From the IMG/VR virus record IMGVR_UViG_3300032087_001233, positions 1 through 22,389 of that record: DNA of 22,389 nucleotides, one strand, 5' to 3'. Below, piece by piece: positions 11,186-19,259 of this stretch. The position numbers were made by a program, and so were the translations under genes. A model generated the notes under the pieces. It did not search any database. It was not told the origin of the DNA and saw nothing but the letters and a program-made list of their open reading frames with translations. Source of the DNA: a virus. Every line of letters starts with the position of its first letter. Position 1 is the stretch's first letter.

Positions 11186-11746
11186 TTATTGAATCTCAGC
11201 TATTACTTTATCAAGAGTGGAGTTGTTAATATAATTAAAACCCTCCCATACTTTACGAAGGTTTGTACGTTTAGCTGCTTGTGTCTTACCTCGATTCACA
11301 GCATCACGGGCCAAGAAAAGAAAGATGTCATCTTGTGTTTTCTTATCAAATACTGTGTCGTCACTTAAACCCATTTGTTTGGCTGCACTGCGTAAGGTAG
11401 TACCTACAATCTGATATTTACCCATAGGTGTAGAAGTGAGACCCCTCTTAAATGCTTGAGTATTTTTAGCTAGACGAGGTTTGACATACTGTCCGTATGC
11501 ACCAGAAGGTTGAGAGAAATCGTATAGCTCTCCAAGTGTCATTGTAGAAACTTGAACACCTTTGAATGGTGTTTCTTTTGTTTCAAAGTTACCGTACAGA
11601 GTATCATAACCTTGTGCTTCTACTTTTTTTAACGCTACTTGTGTAGTTGAAGTAGGTTGTAAGCTAGGCTCTACTGACGGCTGTTCTTGTTTAACTTCCT
11701 GAGTATCAGATTCAACTAGAGTACCTTTGTTCCACGGACTAGCCAT
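11186..11746 (-). CDS. Lysozyme / transglycosylase-like protein, probably virion-associated (186 aa)
   Basis: Start at ATG 11746 (MASPWNKGTLV), seven bases after the upstream stop; a longer frame to 11839 would overlap the previous gene and begin with an unrelated hydrophobic stretch. Residues 1-40 are a polar Gln/Ser/Thr/Pro linker. The catalytic-looking domain (45-170) has GYDTLYGNFE, TLGELYDF (70-77), the lysozyme-superfamily signature TPMGKYQIVGTTLRSAA (106-122), and TVFDKKTQDDIFLFLARD (131-148). GxYQ followed by a T/W...L helix is typical of phage muramidases and lytic transglycosylases; E55 or E73 could be the catalytic acid. It likely cuts peptidoglycan during DNA entry, as the N-terminal domain of T7 gp16 does, or acts as endolysin. 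Which one cannot be decided here. Confidence 0.88.
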   Translation of the reverse strand: MASPWNKGTLVESDTQEVKQEQPSVEPSLQPTSTTQVALKKVEAQGYDTLYGNFETKETPFKGVQVSTMTLGELYDFSQPSGAYGQYVKPRLAKNTQAFKRGLTSTPMGKYQIVGTTLRSAAKQMGLSDDTVFDKKTQDDIFLFLARDAVNRGKTQAAKRTNLRKVWEGFNYINNSTLDKVIAEIQ

Positions 11747-11753
11747 ATCAATT

Positions 11754-13763
11754 TTATTTCCTATATAGTTGGTTATCAGAAGGATCAATAAAATAGGCAC
11801 CAGAAGGTAGAGAATTGTACTGGCTTTCATGTGTTTCACTATCTCCTGTAAATAGGTACGGATTACTGCTGCTACCTAATCTACTTAGTGCTTCCGTAGA
11901 TACACCTTGGGTATCAGATGTATCTGGGGCTGTTACAGCAGTCAAAGCTTCTTGTTCTATTTGCTCTACTTCAGTCATCTCAACAGGAGCACCTAATCTA
12001 CGTAAGAGTTTATCGTACTTGGTGACACTTGACATAAGCCTGTCAGCTTTTCTAACTGCTTCATTTATTCGAGCAAAGTCAAGACTTGTTCCTTTGAACT
12101 CACGTTTTAGTTCCATAGGAATCTTACGGCCTAAGTCTCTATACATTTCCATGAGGTCGTTGTTATAGTAGGTGCTGGCTAAGTCTTTTACTTTAAAAAG
12201 AACTTTCTCACCTGTTGGATAAGCAGTAGAAATAGCCTCTTCATTTATCATAACTTGACCTTGGTCACCTACAGTCAGGAATTTATTTTCAGGGTCTTTG
12301 AGAGCACCATAAACTGCTGTAGACTGGGCTGTTTTCTGGAATCGTAACGCATTTGCTATACGTTCTTTAGTTACCAAGTACGCATCATTATCGTACTGCT
12401 TGAGCTTCCTTAGTTTATTAAAGGTATCCTCTGAGAATATCTTAGCTATAGTTGCATCATCCATAATGTTTGGTGATGTTATCATATTGACAGAGATTAT
12501 CTCTAAGCCTCTGATAAAGTTTTCCCTAGCGAAATCTTCAGCCATTGAGTCAGGTGTAAGTAGAGATACCTGATTGAGATAGGCAAAGTCTATAGCTTCT
12601 TTACGGTCTTTAGGTGTTCTCTTCTCTGCTGCTGTAATAGATTCCTGAGTGTGTAGAACATCTGTCGGCGTGACTACAGCTTCTTTTACGTTCTGGTTGA
12701 CCTGTTCAGCTAACTCAGGGAAGACAGGAAGAGGGGTAAACTCTATGTTCTGGGGTAAGATTTCTTTAGATAATTTTATTTGTTCTGGAAGATACCTATT
12801 CATCCAAGTATCAGATACCTTATCTAAGTTACTAAGAATAGCAAAGGCTGCTGCTGGGTCTTCCATAGTCGCAGCTTGTAAGGCTATAGCTTTTGCTATT
12901 GGTGTGATAATACCCGCCTTTATTTTTTTTAACTCTTCTTGGTCATAAGACTCAAGACTTTTTATAATATTTTCAGCATTATCAATTTTTCTTTGTATAA
13001 CTTGCCAGTTATCGTCAGTAACCATAGGTGGTTTTTTTATAGTTGCTTTAAGACTTTCAAACTTACCCCTAAGTTGTTGGATACTTTGAGGAGAGACATT
13101 ACCTCCTGCAATTTCAATATCCATTCCCATAAGACCTAGCTCTATTATATTATCCAAAGCTGGTTCTACTTGAGGTACGTAAGAGTTTAAAAACTTTTGG
13201 TTATTTATATTCTTAGAATTAGCTACGAACAAAGCTGCTGCTTCGTTTACTTGTACTTGACCCATAGCTTCTATAAGAACATCCCGTTCTGTGTAGGGTT
13301 TGCCTGTAGCAGCTAGAGCTTGTTCTGCAAGAACGAGGTAAGCTGGGTTCTCTGCTATCTTCTTACTGACTAAGTTTAAGGCTTCTTGCTGAGGGTATAC
13401 ATTAAGGTAAGCAACATCAATACCTGTCTGCATCTTGATAAGTTTAGATGCGTTAGCATCAATTTCAAAACCTTGGGCTGAGTACTCAGATATAAGAGAG
13501 TTAACAGAAGACCTGAGGGTAAGACCTTCCTGTCCTTTTAATTCTTGTAGGCGTTTAGCAAAGCTTCCGTACATCTCACGGTCAATAGAGGCTTGTGTCT
13601 TCTGTTTACCAGAGGACACCATGCTATCCATGACACTGAAGAGACCTCTGCCTATACCCTCTATCGCTTGGGCAGATGCACCTAGCTCAGTTGCACTAGG
13701 CATTGTGACACCTTGTGCGTATTGAGCACCAGCCTCACCTAAATCCATTGCATATCCAGCCAT
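11754..13763 (-). CDS. Internal virion protein, gp15-like by position and size (669 aa)
   Basis: ATG 13763 has an AAGGA site. The N terminus (MAGYAMDLGEAGAQYAQG, then ELGASAQAIEGIGRGL) resembles the start of phage internal/ejection proteins. Most of the chain is predicted helical with charged repeats and no enzyme motif. The C terminus ends LPSGAYFIDPSDNQLYRK, a 'LPSGxxYxxPxGxxxRK' peptide common at the end of internal virion proteins. T7 gp15 is 747 residues, so size is comparable. In the virion it would sit in the inner core and form part of the channel ejected into the cell envelope. Here the gene follows the large ejection-protein gene rather than preceding it as in T7. Confidence 0.85.
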   Translation of the reverse strand: MAGYAMDLGEAGAQYAQGVTMPSATELGASAQAIEGIGRGLFSVMDSMVSSGKQKTQASIDREMYGSFAKRLQELKGQEGLTLRSSVNSLISEYSAQGFEIDANASKLIKMQTGIDVAYLNVYPQQEALNLVSKKIAENPAYLVLAEQALAATGKPYTERDVLIEAMGQVQVNEAAALFVANSKNINNQKFLNSYVPQVEPALDNIIELGLMGMDIEIAGGNVSPQSIQQLRGKFESLKATIKKPPMVTDDNWQVIQRKIDNAENIIKSLESYDQEELKKIKAGIITPIAKAIALQAATMEDPAAAFAILSNLDKVSDTWMNRYLPEQIKLSKEILPQNIEFTPLPVFPELAEQVNQNVKEAVVTPTDVLHTQESITAAEKRTPKDRKEAIDFAYLNQVSLLTPDSMAEDFARENFIRGLEIISVNMITSPNIMDDATIAKIFSEDTFNKLRKLKQYDNDAYLVTKERIANALRFQKTAQSTAVYGALKDPENKFLTVGDQGQVMINEEAISTAYPTGEKVLFKVKDLASTYYNNDLMEMYRDLGRKIPMELKREFKGTSLDFARINEAVRKADRLMSSVTKYDKLLRRLGAPVEMTEVEQIEQEALTAVTAPDTSDTQGVSTEALSRLGSSSNPYLFTGDSETHESQYNSLPSGAYFIDPSDNQLYRK

Positions 13764-13772
13764 AGTTTTTCC

Positions 13773-16700
13773 TTAATACATTTGTAACTGAAGAAGGCCA
13801 GCATTATAGCCTAAACCTAGTTTGTGGGAGTCTCTCATTACGTCAGCTAATTGACCTGCGTTCACAAGACTATTCTGAAGAGATATTTTTAACTCGTTAG
13901 ACAAAGGCATAGCCCATAGTTCATCATTGATTTCTTCCCAAAGTTTAGAGCCTCTTAAGAAGTCCTCTTGGTCACCTTCTCTTAACAGGGCCATAGCTCT
14001 ATCAGCCTTGGACTTTAATCTGGTTCTTATCTCACGGTACTTTTCGTTCTTCTTGAAGACCATCTCTTGATAATCGTAGTAGTTCTGCACAGGGGCAGGG
14101 GTAGCACCCATAAGTACAGCAGCAGCATCTCTAGTTGTCAAACCACCAACTACTAACCTACGTGTACGGCTACGATAGTTACCAGTTTCTATAAGTTCCC
14201 TGATCTTTACGATCTTGTCAACAGTAGACAAGTTACGAACCACTTGTGTCAAGTCCTCTCGTACCATTTCAGTACGTCCACCAAACATTGACCTGATAGC
14301 ATTGACACCAGCAGAGGAGAAGTCTTCTGCAATCTCACCTGATGGACCGAATAGAGTGGTGATCAGGCTTTCATCGAAGAGCTTACGATAGGTATCTGTG
14401 ACCTGACCTAGAGGTGCGGCCCTTTGTGCATACGCTGTTTCAGTACCTAGACCCCAACCTAGAAGCTGATCAAATAATCCGTACTTGATCATGTTGTGCA
14501 TCTCTACAGCCTGAGGATCATCTGAGGAATAGCCTAATTTCTCTGTGACATACCCTGCTGTACGGCCTATACCAAGCCCTGTCAAACCCCACATTGGCCC
14601 CATAACTAGAGCCATACGTGCTCTCTCCCCAGCAGTAAAGTTACGTCCTACAACTATGTTCTCCATAGCTCTGAGAGAGAAGGTTAACCACTGAGTAGGT
14701 ACTCTCATCGGGCCTGACTGAGCAAAACTTCTGGATGCTGAAGTCATACGGAAGGTTAGGTCTTGCTCTCTGTTGGTAATCCAAGTCTTACCTGAGGGAG
14801 ACAGAGGATCAATGTCAGGACGCTTGGCTCTGTGCTCAAGGAATGCTGTAATAATCCCTGTCATACGAGAGAAACGTTCACCTTCTCTAAAGAAAACGGT
14901 TGAGGTATCTAAGAATTTTCCAACTGATGCTTGAGCTTTGCCCGTAAGAGTGCTAGCCGCACCAAACTTTTGAGGAGCTTGGAGTTCGATAACTTGGTTG
15001 TCAATTATATTCCTCCCGCTTTCATCTATGTATCTGACAAGAGTATTCAACTCGTCCTCAGTTAAGCCAGACATCTTAGCTAAACGCTTAACTGCTGTCT
15101 GTCTAGCGGCACCTTTAGAGTTTGCTATGATCAACATAGGTGTTGTAAGACCTAGTGCTTTAAATCCATGAGTAGGAGAAATGCCTATCAAAGGAGCACC
15201 TATGGTAAGACTATGCAAACCCTGAAGCATAAACTGGTCTGGGTTAAAGAAACCAAACTTAGAGTAGAAGCCAACTTTCAGTAGTTGAGAGGAAGGATCA
15301 GTAGCAGCCAAGTCCCACTTGAATCCTGTCTTCTCAAAGACATACTCAGTAGCTGACCTTGTGAAGGATTCCCACTTATCTGACAACCAAGTAGGTTGAT
15401 TGAGCCTACGCTTGATGACATCTTGTGTCTCACGTAGTTGTGCAGCTACATCATTAAACTTACCTGTCTTGGTAACCTCAGCTTCCAAAAGTCTACCCAA
15501 GAAATCATTCTTAGGGAGAGCACTAACTCTATCCCAATTCCTGATTAGTCCTTGGTTAGCTTCTGCTAGTTTATTCCAGCCAACTAAAGCATTCTGTGAG
15601 GCTGCACGATTAGCATAACCAAAAGCTTCAGTACCAAACTGGTCAGCGATAGCTGATATTGGGTTAGCATTTGTAGCTGACTTACCGCCAAACTCAATGA
15701 GAGGTGTGTCACCCCGTTTCATGCCAAGGTTATTCATCTTGACACTTACGTCTTCACCTACTGACAAACCAAAGCGAGTAGGATCACCACCAGCATCACT
15801 TATGGAAATCTTCTCATCCCTAGCTTTAGCTACGAACTCTTCTGTGAAGTTAAACTTGTGAGTTTGGGCTAGCCTCTGTAAGTCTTCTAGGTCAGTGACA
15901 TGTTTATTCCATGTGTTGTTAGCTCTGATAACATCACCTAGCTCATCATACTCAGCTTTGCTTAGGCTAAGTAATGCGATGTCATCAATACCATTCTGGT
16001 CTAGGAGTTTCTTAACTGCACGACTTATATTATTTAACTGAGTTCTAGCTAATACTATCTGATCCTTGCCAAAAGAACCTAGTAGAGTTTTGAAACCTAT
16101 AGATATTTGTTTACCTGAGGCAAGCCTTTGCTCCTTAGCAGTACCTAAGAACCAACGGAACTCAGAGTTAGTACGAGGACCACCGATATTGTACGGCATG
16201 ATGTCTACTCGTTCTAAAACTCTGACACTCTTAGGGTTGACAAAGTATAGATGGTCCATGAATGTCTCAGGAACCTTGTAGACTATCTGGTCACCCTTGA
16301 GTTTATCCTTGCGGATTGGCCTTAGTGTAGCTAGATCAAGAATAAACTCATCGTCTATCTGGCTCTGAGCTACCTTGTAGGCTACATTGCCAAACTCATC
16401 GGTCATCTCAAGGAAGACACCATCAGCAGCCACGGCTCTCTTCAATCTCTCAGAAGATTTAATCTGCCAAGTTGTATCTAGGATGTCGATAAGAGCCTCA
16501 TAGCCTTCCGTAGTAGCTTTGCTGGGGGCAGACCCGTACATAGTTTTGTACATGGCCTCAAAGCTAGCTACAGAAGGAGCCTGACGCATATGTGATAGCT
16601 CACCATCACGTAGTTGCGTCATGAAATCTGACAGGTTTTCTAGTTCTTTGCCTTTAACCTTGTTTATTTTCTTTTGGTATGGCTTTACGAGGTCACCTAT

Positions 16701-18236
16701 GAGAGCCTGACCAGACTCAGCCTGTAAGAACTTAGCACCTAGCTTGTCACCTAGGCGAACAGTAGCTGCACCAAAGACTTTATTGATAGCATCTCTGATA
16801 AAGTCTGACTTCTGTACTATCTGCATAGCCTCAGGTAAATCAGAGATGTCTAATCTTTTCTCTGTCTCTAGGTACCAACCACGTCCCTCTTCCCTTTTGA
16901 CCACCCTTAGTGTAGGGTCGTTCTTAGCTATAGCCTCTGCGTCCATCTTACGTCTGAAAAAACCACCTGTCTTATCTTTACCCATACGAACTACGATCTT
17001 GTAGTCATCTGAGCCTTCATCAATTACAGACAAAGGTTTGACAGAACGAGTAAGAGCTACGTTGTTTGTTTTTCTAGCTATACTCTCTGCTGTTCTAAGG
17101 GCTAAGGCGTCGATACTGGCTCTAGGTACATACTCACCAAAGGTGCCTCTTCGGTTAGCTAGCTCTAACTCTTCTGTGAGCCTAGTCTTTATTGTGTGGT
17201 CTCTCACTGTGGCACTTGATGGACGAGCATTTGGCCCAGAAACAGGGTCTAGTTCTTCTGGTAGTGTACGCCCAGCGTTGATCTCATCTGTCTGAGCACC
17301 TACATCATCCACTAGCCTTGCTGATACACTTGCTGCCTCTACCTCATCACCTAGTGTAGCTATCACATCAACAGGTCTTTTAGCCTTAGTGATACCTAAA
17401 ACCTTGCCTGTTTGTCTAGCCAAGGCAGTAGCTGGTTTTGTTACAAGTCTTGTTGACCCAAGCGTAGCTATGTCAGCAACACCAAACAACGCATAGACAC
17501 CAGACATAGGGTCATCCCCTAGGTAGGTTGCATCATTAGCTGTCTTGTACAAGTTCCAGATACTATCTGAACTAAAGATACCTTCCTCTTTACGTTCCTC
17601 TATGTACTCTAAAGCCCACTTCTCGAACTCTTCAGGTTTCATCTGGTTAAATGCAGCCCTGATAGTATCGCCTTCACGGTTAGACCTAAGGGTTACGTTC
17701 TCAAATGCACCGATAGTAATCTCTCTGAGAATATTGACATCGAAGAAACTGAGTACTTTACCTATGCCACTCTGGTCATTCTCTTCGATGGCCTGTTGCA
17801 TCAACCTGTTCCATGTTTCCATGTTAGTTAGGGTTCTAGCTGCATAAGGGTTTATGTCACCATCGGAGAGCATAAGGTGTTGAACCAACATGTACTCACT
17901 AAGAGACATGTCTTCACCCTTTTCCTTACGTTCTTCGATAATAGCTGCTATAGTCTCAGGTGGTAGACCATCCTGATAGGCTTGATTGATAGCTAAGGCG
18001 TAGTCAAAGTTGAGACTTTCGTTCTTAGCTATAACCTCTGAGCTATCGTCACCTACCTCACGTTCAGCCTCTATCTGGTCTACAGGTAAATCTGTAGCGA
18101 TAGAAATCTCTTGAGCCTTAGTCCTTTCGACTTGGCTCCTAGAGTTGTAAGGTTTACTGATCTGAGGACCAATGAGAGATTCCTTGAGGATTTGCTCATT
18201 GATTATCTGATCATTAAGAGTAAGAAGGGATGTCAT
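13773..18236 (-). CDS. Large internal virion / ejection protein, gp16-like (1487 aa)
   Basis: By far the longest gene. T7 gp16 (1318 residues) forms the DNA-ejection channel in the inner membrane; this protein has similar size, position after the gp14-like gene, and a mostly helical charged sequence. Hydrophobic or glycine-rich segments near residues 989-1040 (FYSKFGFFNPDQF, GLTTPMLIIANS) and 1205-1230 (LVMGPMWGLTGLGIGRTAGY) could insert into membrane. The N terminus (MTSLLTLNDQIINEQILKES) shows no lysozyme domain, unlike T7 gp16; a separate gene two places downstream has it. The ribosome site upstream of 18236 is weak (GTGGA), and the 32-base gap before the gene is the largest in this arm. 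Assignment to the gp16 role is by context and composition. Confidence 0.88.
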   Translation of the reverse strand: MTSLLTLNDQIINEQILKESLIGPQISKPYNSRSQVERTKAQEISIATDLPVDQIEAEREVGDDSSEVIAKNESLNFDYALAINQAYQDGLPPETIAAIIEERKEKGEDMSLSEYMLVQHLMLSDGDINPYAARTLTNMETWNRLMQQAIEENDQSGIGKVLSFFDVNILREITIGAFENVTLRSNREGDTIRAAFNQMKPEEFEKWALEYIEERKEEGIFSSDSIWNLYKTANDATYLGDDPMSGVYALFGVADIATLGSTRLVTKPATALARQTGKVLGITKAKRPVDVIATLGDEVEAASVSARLVDDVGAQTDEINAGRTLPEELDPVSGPNARPSSATVRDHTIKTRLTEELELANRRGTFGEYVPRASIDALALRTAESIARKTNNVALTRSVKPLSVIDEGSDDYKIVVRMGKDKTGGFFRRKMDAEAIAKNDPTLRVVKREEGRGWYLETEKRLDISDLPEAMQIVQKSDFIRDAINKVFGAATVRLGDKLGAKFLQAESGQALIGDLVKPYQKKINKVKGKELENLSDFMTQLRDGELSHMRQAPSVASFEAMYKTMYGSAPSKATTEGYEALIDILDTTWQIKSSERLKRAVAADGVFLEMTDEFGNVAYKVAQSQIDDEFILDLATLRPIRKDKLKGDQIVYKVPETFMDHLYFVNPKSVRVLERVDIMPYNIGGPRTNSEFRWFLGTAKEQRLASGKQISIGFKTLLGSFGKDQIVLARTQLNNISRAVKKLLDQNGIDDIALLSLSKAEYDELGDVIRANNTWNKHVTDLEDLQRLAQTHKFNFTEEFVAKARDEKISISDAGGDPTRFGLSVGEDVSVKMNNLGMKRGDTPLIEFGGKSATNANPISAIADQFGTEAFGYANRAASQNALVGWNKLAEANQGLIRNWDRVSALPKNDFLGRLLEAEVTKTGKFNDVAAQLRETQDVIKRRLNQPTWLSDKWESFTRSATEYVFEKTGFKWDLAATDPSSQLLKVGFYSKFGFFNPDQFMLQGLHSLTIGAPLIGISPTHGFKALGLTTPMLIIANSKGAARQTAVKRLAKMSGLTEDELNTLVRYIDESGRNIIDNQVIELQAPQKFGAASTLTGKAQASVGKFLDTSTVFFREGERFSRMTGIITAFLEHRAKRPDIDPLSPSGKTWITNREQDLTFRMTSASRSFAQSGPMRVPTQWLTFSLRAMENIVVGRNFTAGERARMALVMGPMWGLTGLGIGRTAGYVTEKLGYSSDDPQAVEMHNMIKYGLFDQLLGWGLGTETAYAQRAAPLGQVTDTYRKLFDESLITTLFGPSGEIAEDFSSAGVNAIRSMFGGRTEMVREDLTQVVRNLSTVDKIVKIRELIETGNYRSRTRRLVVGGLTTRDAAAVLMGATPAPVQNYYDYQEMVFKKNEKYREIRTRLKSKADRAMALLREGDQEDFLRGSKLWEEINDELWAMPLSNELKISLQNSLVNAGQLADVMRDSHKLGLGYNAGLLQLQMY

Positions 18237-18268
18237 TAGTATTGCTGTCCACTAGGGTAAAATGTTTA

Positions 18269-18796
18269 TTACGTAGGAGAGTCTGGAGGTACACTAGAAA
18301 GATTACCTAGACCACTAATAGCATTAGCCAAGGTAAAGCCTACGCCAGCCCTTGCAGAAAACATTTGAGATAGACCACCTAGATAAGAGGCTTGGCCTGA
18401 TAGGCTTGTGTACTGAGAACCTAGACCTGACATCATGCTGCTAAACCCTAGGTTAGCCCCTAGTTGGGAAGTAAGAGAAGACATACCACCTAAGTAACCA
18501 GAAGAACCTAGTTGTCGTTGGGCTGCTGCTACTGCCCTTGATCTACTTCTAGCGATGATACTTTGTCTTACAGCACTGCGTCTGGCTCTAGAGGCTTCTT
18601 CTCTTTGCATTCTAACTTGAGTTTCTGCTGCTTGTCTCTGTATCTGGGCAGATTCTCTAGCTGCACTTGCTGCCCTTTGTGACTGCTGGACACCATAAGC
18701 AGTAGCCCCAACTGCTGCTGTTGTAGCAACACCTGCTGCTGTTACACCAGCAACACCTGCTGCTGTTAGGCCCGTTGCTATAGCTGTAAAGATCAT
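18269..18796 (-). CDS. Internal virion protein, gp14-like (175 aa)
   Basis: ATG 18796 has an AAAGGAAAT site. The N terminus is an Ala/Gly/Thr-rich hydrophobic segment (about 5-33: TAIATGLTAAGVAGVTAAGV...), able to span a membrane. It is followed by a Gln/Arg/Ala coiled coil (about 38-95), then a Ser/Gly/Leu-rich C-terminal half (LGGMSSLTSQLGANLGFSSM). This three-part layout is typical of T7 gp14-type internal proteins, which are ejected into the outer membrane to begin the DNA channel. It lies between the GNAT-like gene and the large ejection-protein gene, the expected position. Confidence 0.9.
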   Translation of the reverse strand: MIFTAIATGLTAAGVAGVTAAGVATTAAVGATAYGVQQSQRAASAARESAQIQRQAAETQVRMQREEASRARRSAVRQSIIARSRSRAVAAAQRQLGSSGYLGGMSSLTSQLGANLGFSSMMSGLGSQYTSLSGQASYLGGLSQMFSARAGVGFTLANAISGLGNLSSVPPDSPT

Positions 18797-18797
18797 A

Positions 18798-19259
18798 TTA
18801 GATTTCCTTTATGTAGGCTGTCTCTATAGGCTTAAAACCTTTTCTCCTATAAAGAACACCAGCCCTGCTTCCTAGGATTTCATCTAAGGTTGACAACCTG
18901 ACAAATTCACATCCGTTTTCTTTTGACCAGACTACGTATTGATCTATGAGTTTTGGTCCTGTCTTTCCGTTTCTATGTTCAGGTTCTATCCAGAACATTA
19001 ACTCTTGTGCGAAGGTAAGATTATTAATAGGTAGGCTACTGATTACTCCAATCAAGGCACCTACGATTTCTCCTTCGTACTCTACAATCTTAACAAGACC
19101 TAGTTCGTGTCTGATTAGATTTGTAAGTAACTCGCTTACTTTGTTAGCTTCAAAACTTTTCCAAGCTGGGTGGGGTATTTCCTTACAGAACTGTTTGACT
19201 GCTATTACAACTTCTAATACGTCCTGTTCGGTTGCATCACGTATTGTATATTCTGACAT
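18798..19259 (-). CDS. GNAT-fold acetyltransferase-like protein in the gp13 position (153 aa)
   Basis: TIRDATEQDVLEVV at the N terminus is a typical GNAT beta1-alpha1. VKIVEYEGEIVGALIGV (about 56-72) gives the central strands. ELMFWIEPEHRNGKTGPKLID (86-106) contains the acetyl-CoA pyrophosphate loop R96-N-G-K-T-G101, and LYRRKGFKPIETAYIKEI is the usual C-terminal motif. So an acetyltransferase that uses acetyl-CoA is likely, target unknown. T7 has gp13 at this place between the nozzle and gp14; GNAT-like proteins are frequent there in marine T7-like phages, so it may be needed for internal-core assembly rather than catalysis. Start overlaps the nozzle stop (TAATG). Confidence 0.9.
   Translation of the reverse strand: MSEYTIRDATEQDVLEVVIAVKQFCKEIPHPAWKSFEANKVSELLTNLIRHELGLVKIVEYEGEIVGALIGVISSLPINNLTFAQELMFWIEPEHRNGKTGPKLIDQYVVWSKENGCEFVRLSTLDEILGSRAGVLYRRKGFKPIETAYIKEI

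Noticed and set aside
11747-11839. N-terminal extension of the lysozyme-like gene with a hydrophobic stretch that could look like a signal anchor
   Set aside because: It overlaps the end of the previous gene in another frame; ATG 11746 gives the peptide shared with the neighbouring gene and fits the seven-base spacing.
12649-13725. Several + strand open frames of 66-99 codons inside the 669-aa protein gene
   Set aside because: Shadows of the long - strand gene, which has a good ribosome site and family-like ends.
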